Origin: Iningainema tapete BLCC-T55 | GTDB lineage: Bacteria; Cyanobacteriota; Cyanobacteriia; Cyanobacteriales; Nostocaceae | DNA length: 64,000 nucleotides | Assembly (NCBI RefSeq): GCF_014698965.1 | Contig: NZ_JACXAE010000034.1 | Coordinates: 114,644-178,643 of the forward strand | Direction: 5' to 3' | Part shown: positions 61,113 through 64,000 of the stretch, piece after piece | Layout: each line of letters begins with the position of its first letter | Numbering within the stretch: the first letter of the stretch is position 1 | The notes under the pieces: model-generated | The model's input: the letters and a program-made list of their open reading frames with translations, nothing else | Told to the model about the DNA's origin: nothing | Databases searched by the model: none | Translations under genes and position numbers: made by a program

Positions 61113-61355
61113 GATTGGGTTGAAAGAAAATTATCGGCACTCTATAAAATAGCTCAGACTCTTTCACAACAGCACACTTCACAAAAAGCAGTGCCACGAC
61201 AGTGAAGGGGTTACTCGCAGTCGCTTTGGTGCAGCGCCATGTACAAGTGTTCGCGTCTCCACAGGTGACAAAATTATTCAAACAATCGACTAAAAAGTAA
61301 CCCACAACGAAGGTTACACCTTCGAGGAGGATAAAATTAAATTCACGCATTAGAG
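61113..61355. other. Intergenic region with hairpin near the next start
   Basis: No rightward gene was found. CGAAGGT-TAC-ACCTTCG (61309-61325) precedes GGAGG (61326-61330), which is 25 nt from the ATG at 61356; a hairpin near a Shine-Dalgarno could modulate translation. A 99-codon leftward frame (61084-61383) exists but looks non-coding. Confidence 0.4.
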
Positions 61356-61970
61356 ATGAATTCAAACATACAAACTTATTCAAAAATCCGCCTCATTTAC
61401 TTCAAAAATAGTGGTAAGTTCTACACCAACGGCAACCTTGACTTACTACCAGAAGAAATATCCACAGATGGCAAACTAGCGCTAATGTGGAAAATTAGCC
61501 AAAGGGTAAAACAGTTAAGCATCAGTAAAAAACTTCCTGCCGTCAATAGCAATTGGCTAGAAAACGAATGTTTTATCATGGTTGATGTTCCTAGAATGGG
61601 ATATCCCTGTTTGCTACTACCCTCAAACAAAGAGAAGCTTTTCTCAACCAATTCGACTCAATACAAGCCCGTTAAAACACAGAAATCATCTGAAAAGGAA
61701 CTTCCTTCAATCCGACTCATATACTTCCGCGAGTATGGTAAGTTTGATGACGAGGCAACCCTAGAAATGCTACCATCCGACAAGAGTGATGATGGCAAAG
61801 TCGCACTTATTTATAATATCTGTGACAGGATCGAATTCCTTAATGAACAAGGAAAACTGCCAGGTAGAAGTAGTAAATGGCTCTACAACAATGGTTACAT
61901 TATGGTAGAAATACCTGACGCTAAAATTTCATCTTGTCCGCATCTAATTCTACCTCGTATACCATATTAA
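61356..61970 (+). CDS. Hypothetical protein with tandem duplication
   Basis: The 204-residue product consists of two diverged copies of a unit of about 85 residues. IRLIYFKNSGKFYTNGNLDL with LPAVNSNWLENECFIMVDVP (6-88) is mirrored by IRLIYFREYGKFDDEATLEM with LPGRSSKWLYNNGYIMVEIP (114-198). Function unknown. The best Shine-Dalgarno (GGAGG) is unusually far from the ATG; an ATT at 61341 would suit it better. Confidence 0.6.
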   Translation: MNSNIQTYSKIRLIYFKNSGKFYTNGNLDLLPEEISTDGKLALMWKISQRVKQLSISKKLPAVNSNWLENECFIMVDVPRMGYPCLLLPSNKEKLFSTNSTQYKPVKTQKSSEKELPSIRLIYFREYGKFDDEATLEMLPSDKSDDGKVALIYNICDRIEFLNEQGKLPGRSSKWLYNNGYIMVEIPDAKISSCPHLILPRIPY

Positions 61971-61990
61971 GTACTAAAAATATAAACAAA

Positions 61991-62030
61991 GTAGCACAAC
62001 TTGAATGATAAGTTGTGTTTACTTTTTTCT
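61991..62030 (+). terminator. Rho-independent terminator
   Basis: CACAACTT (61995-62002) pairs with AAGTTGTG (62010-62017), extended by AGTA/TACT, and a TTTTTT run follows. Confidence 0.78.
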
Positions 62031-62144
62031 GAAGAATTAACATCAAGTAGTTAAATCTACTTTAAAAAAATCAAATTACAAACCACCTCGCTCTTAGCAG
62101 ACAACTGCTACGCAGATATTCCTGACATATTTGGGAGTATTACA

Positions 62145-62462
62145 ATGTCCAAAACTTTTTACAAATGTCTTGAAAGCCAAAATACTGAAACTCTTGTAGA
62201 ATCAGTACCTAGCCACGTAGCCTATGATATTGCCAAATTCTGTGATTATTACGAAGAAGGCGTACCCATTTTATTCACCAAGAAAGACCTTCCTAAGCTT
62301 CGGGAATACTACCGCCAAGTTCGTGCTTTCCATACCGAATTTTCCACATCCACAACTACTGTAGGTCGAGTCACTTACTGCGGCATTGATGCCGATTATA
62401 TACTTGATATCCTCACAAAAATAGGAAAAACACTCCACACTTATCAAGTATTTATGATTTAA
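62145..62462 (+). CDS. Hypothetical protein
   Basis: The 105-residue soluble product (KTFYKCLESQNTETLVESVP, LFTKKDLPKLREYYRQVRAF, TYCGIDADYILDILTKIGKT) is probably mixed alpha/beta. No family was recognised. It is flanked on both sides by hairpin terminators. Confidence 0.5.
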   Translation: MSKTFYKCLESQNTETLVESVPSHVAYDIAKFCDYYEEGVPILFTKKDLPKLREYYRQVRAFHTEFSTSTTTVGRVTYCGIDADYILDILTKIGKTLHTYQVFMI

Positions 62463-62468
62463 TTAGTA

Positions 62469-62496
62469 AAGGAAATACCTAGCAGGGGATTTCCTT
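62469..62496 (+). terminator. Hairpin terminator
   Basis: AAGGAAAT (62469-62476) pairs with ATTTCCTT (62489-62496), with TTC after it. It lies 6 bp past the stop of the preceding gene. Confidence 0.7.
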
Positions 62497-62525
62497 TTCA
62501 AACACCACAAAAGCTAACGCTTAGT

Positions 62526-62972
62526 ATGAATAAAAGACTGGCATATCGCTTCATAAAACAGCCAGTCATTAGTTATATCAGCAGGAAGAATAGGACAATG
62601 GAATTAGCACAAGTTTTATTAACAAACCTTCTCTACATCCTTATATACAGCTTCTCTACACTGTTCATTTGGCAATTTATCTTAGAACTATCTATTGCTT
62701 TTGAGAAACACTGCAATTGTAGTACATCCACATCACGCGCAGTAGCAACAACCAAAATAGTAGCTAAAAAATCTAATCTCCAAATATCCAAATCCAACGT
62801 TAATCTACCACCAAGAAGCAAACAACTAACTGTTCAACAACTAAGAAAAAAATGTTCGCAGGCTGGAATAAAATGGAGTTATGCCATTAAAGAACCCCAA
62901 TCAGGTAAGAAGAGACATCTCAACAGACAAGAAATGTTAATAGCCTTAACTCAAATTAAACAGTCGGCATAA
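62526..62972 (+). CDS. Membrane-anchored hypothetical protein with SAP-like tail
   Basis: In the 148-residue product, a TM helix (about 29-54, VLLTNLLYILIYSFSTLFIW) is followed by a Lys/Ser linker and a C-terminal unit (LTVQQLRKKCSQAGIKWSYA, then LNRQEMLIALTQIK) in the style of a SAP/Rho-N DNA-binding motif. The start may instead be ATG 62598 (MELAQ), just before the TM helix. It resembles in layout the protein at 37882: a membrane anchor plus a C-terminal binding motif. Confidence 0.5.
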   Translation: MNKRLAYRFIKQPVISYISRKNRTMELAQVLLTNLLYILIYSFSTLFIWQFILELSIAFEKHCNCSTSTSRAVATTKIVAKKSNLQISKSNVNLPPRSKQLTVQQLRKKCSQAGIKWSYAIKEPQSGKKRHLNRQEMLIALTQIKQSA

Positions 62973-62980
62973 ACAATTAT

Positions 62981-63010
62981 TACTGGTAGTAGAATACATT
63001 GCTACCAGTA
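62981..63010 (+). terminator. Hairpin terminator
   Basis: TACTGGTAG (62981-62989) pairs with CTACCAGTA (63002-63010); GTTTAAAG follows. The next 190 bp contain no recognisable gene. Confidence 0.65.
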
Positions 63011-63207
63011 GTTTAAAGAGGGATATAAATGAACAAATACTGTTGGACAGCTAGAACTACTAGTCGGTAAGTCACCTATATATGCACAAATAGTTAAACC
63101 ACGACCAATAGCTAATGCTCATTATAAAGAAACGTTCATAGATTCTCCAGAATGAGCTATCATCTGAACACTTATGTCTTATTAAATTCTAAATAACAAC
63201 AACAACA

Positions 63208-63248
63208 ACAGCGTAGCTAAAGTTAAGTTTTTTTACTACGCTGTTTTT
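63208..63248 (+). terminator. Rho-independent terminator
   Basis: ACAGCGTAG (63208-63216) pairs with CTACGCTGT (63236-63244), followed by a TTTTT run (63244-63248). A run of AAC repeats (63196-63208) precedes it. Confidence 0.75.
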
Positions 63249-63304
63249 GCGTTTCTTCCTTTTGTAGTATAAAATTACAATGTAAACAAAGAGGGGTAGT
63301 GAGG

Positions 63305-64000
63305 ATGAAAGTCCAAAAAGGTATCCTCCCGGACACCAACCGTCAGGTTTGGATGGTGCTGGATGATGACTATTTACCCATTGAGCCAATTCAAAAATAC
63401 CTGTATTACTTAGACAGCATAGGGCGGAGTCCAAACACAATTCAGACTTATGCTCACAACCTGAAGCTGTTCTGGGAGTTTTTGCGTTCTTCAAAGCTAA
63501 ATTGGCGCGAAATTAGTATGGAGCAGCTATCAAACTTTATCCACTGGTTGAGAAACCCTAATTCCGGGGTTTTATCTGTTCAGCCTATTGTTTCTCTTCG
63601 TTCCGAGAAAACCATTAATCACTGCCTGACAACTGTTTGTGGATTCTATGAGTTTCAAGAACGTATAGGGGTAACAAAGGGTGTGAATGCCGAGCGCTAT
63701 CAATTACAGCCAGGAAGTAAATACAAGCCTTTTTTACACCATATTAGCAAGGGTAAAGAAGTTAAGACACGACTATTAAAGATAAAAGAACCTTCTAGAT
63801 TCCCTGGTTGTTTAACACCTGAGAAAGTGAATACGTTAGTTGAATCTTGTAACACGAGACGTGACAAGTTTCTCATTAGGTTGCTATACGAAACAGGGCT
63901 ACGAATAGGTGAAGCACTGGGTTTATTATGCGGAATCCACGTTGTGGAAAGCTTATTAGTCCAGAGTTTTGGAGAAACACTCTACAACGTAACTGCCTAA
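63305..64000 (+). CDS. Tyrosine recombinase, catalytic C-terminus missing
   Basis: The product is 231 codons from ATG 63305 (GTG 63299 is an alternative). The N-terminal core-binding domain has IQKYLYYLDSIGRSPNTIQT and YAHNLKLFWEFLRSSKLNWR. The catalytic domain begins CLTPEKVNTLVESCNTRRDK, then LLYETGLRIGEALGL with the first active-site Arg. After GLL the sequence (CGIHVVESLLVQSFGETLYN) does not fit the family and stops at the window edge. The HxxR and Tyr parts are absent, so the gene is truncated, frameshifted or interrupted by an insertion. Confidence 0.8.
   Translation: MKVQKGILPDTNRQVWMVLDDDYLPIEPIQKYLYYLDSIGRSPNTIQTYAHNLKLFWEFLRSSKLNWREISMEQLSNFIHWLRNPNSGVLSVQPIVSLRSEKTINHCLTTVCGFYEFQERIGVTKGVNAERYQLQPGSKYKPFLHHISKGKEVKTRLLKIKEPSRFPGCLTPEKVNTLVESCNTRRDKFLIRLLYETGLRIGEALGLLCGIHVVESLLVQSFGETLYNVTA

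Noticed and set aside
61084..61383. A 99-codon leftward frame as a gene
   Set aside because: Its end lies inside a strong rightward terminator, its hydrophobic composition looks like noise, and it overlaps the start region of the gene at 61356.
59441..63248. Integron attC sites
   Set aside because: The hairpins differ in sequence, lack the conserved R core sites, and the recombinase lacks an integron-integrase signature that I can see.

Overview
The window looks like cyanobacterial DNA, probably an accessory replicon (large plasmid) or genomic island of a filamentous or desiccation-tolerant lineage. The evidence is scattered GCGATCGC (HIP1-type) sites, DUF2808 proteins, an SLH-porin fragment, PEP-CTERM and ScyD/ScyE-like proteins, cyanobacterial-type IS1634 transposases, and many short conserved proteins of cyanobacterial plasmids. 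No rRNA, tRNA, CRISPR array or replication initiator was seen.

1-9.6 kb is a decayed accessory region. It holds a frameshifted Tat-secreted protein, an intact DUF4082/DMF-amidase-like protein, a truncated porin, two wrecked transposases, a frameshifted EamA transporter, and two DUF2808 genes with a third as a remnant. A recurring ATGAA-N6-ATGAA direct repeat, typical in geometry of OmpR-family operators, marks this stretch.

9.6-36 kb is a metal and sulfur stress island. A copper block (Cys-rich four-helix protein, CopZ-like chaperone, CopA ATPase, cupredoxin, MerR regulator) is driven by two near-identical MerR-type promoters. A broken cobalt/nickel CbiMN pair and a TIGR03943 protein follow. 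Next comes a sulfide/persulfide block: 1-Cys peroxiredoxin, persulfide dioxygenase, OBAP/DUF1264, cysteine synthase and SQR. After that are two CmtR-like ArsR repressors with a third as a pseudogene, a P1B ATPase with three tandem HMA domains and a CSC motif, a P1B-4-like ATPase, a CDF-type membrane domain and LspA. Five copies of a 20-bp dyad (ATATCA-N8-TGATAT) tie these units into one inferred ArsR regulon. An intact IS1634-family element (24856-27553) with a 6-bp target duplication, a ribbon-helix-helix passenger gene and arrays of a TGTAATACA palindrome sits inside the island. Remnants of PEP-CTERM, histidine kinase, MalT-like and DnaJ genes show repeated rearrangement.

37.9-49.9 kb is a leftward block. 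Its 13 upstream genes (49922 to 41466) are tightly packed and probably form one operon: an HTH protein, small membrane proteins, a putative murein-active protein, an M23 peptidase, a GH104-like lysozyme, an FtsK/SpoIIIE translocase and a RusA-like resolvase. Four further leftward genes, including a small P-loop protein and an acidic Ser-rich membrane protein, follow. I infer a cell-envelope-spanning DNA-translocation (conjugation-like) apparatus that does not resemble a standard type IV system; this is the best candidate for an undescribed system.

50-64 kb is a plasmid/phage-like accessory region. It contains a SAM methyltransferase, a PAS protein, proteins with internally duplicated HTH- or RHH-like units, GIY-YIG and DUF5131 proteins, an AIPR-like abortive-infection candidate, a Gp157-like protein and many short genes, most followed by their own hairpin terminator. 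A tyrosine recombinase gene that loses its catalytic C-terminus closes the window.
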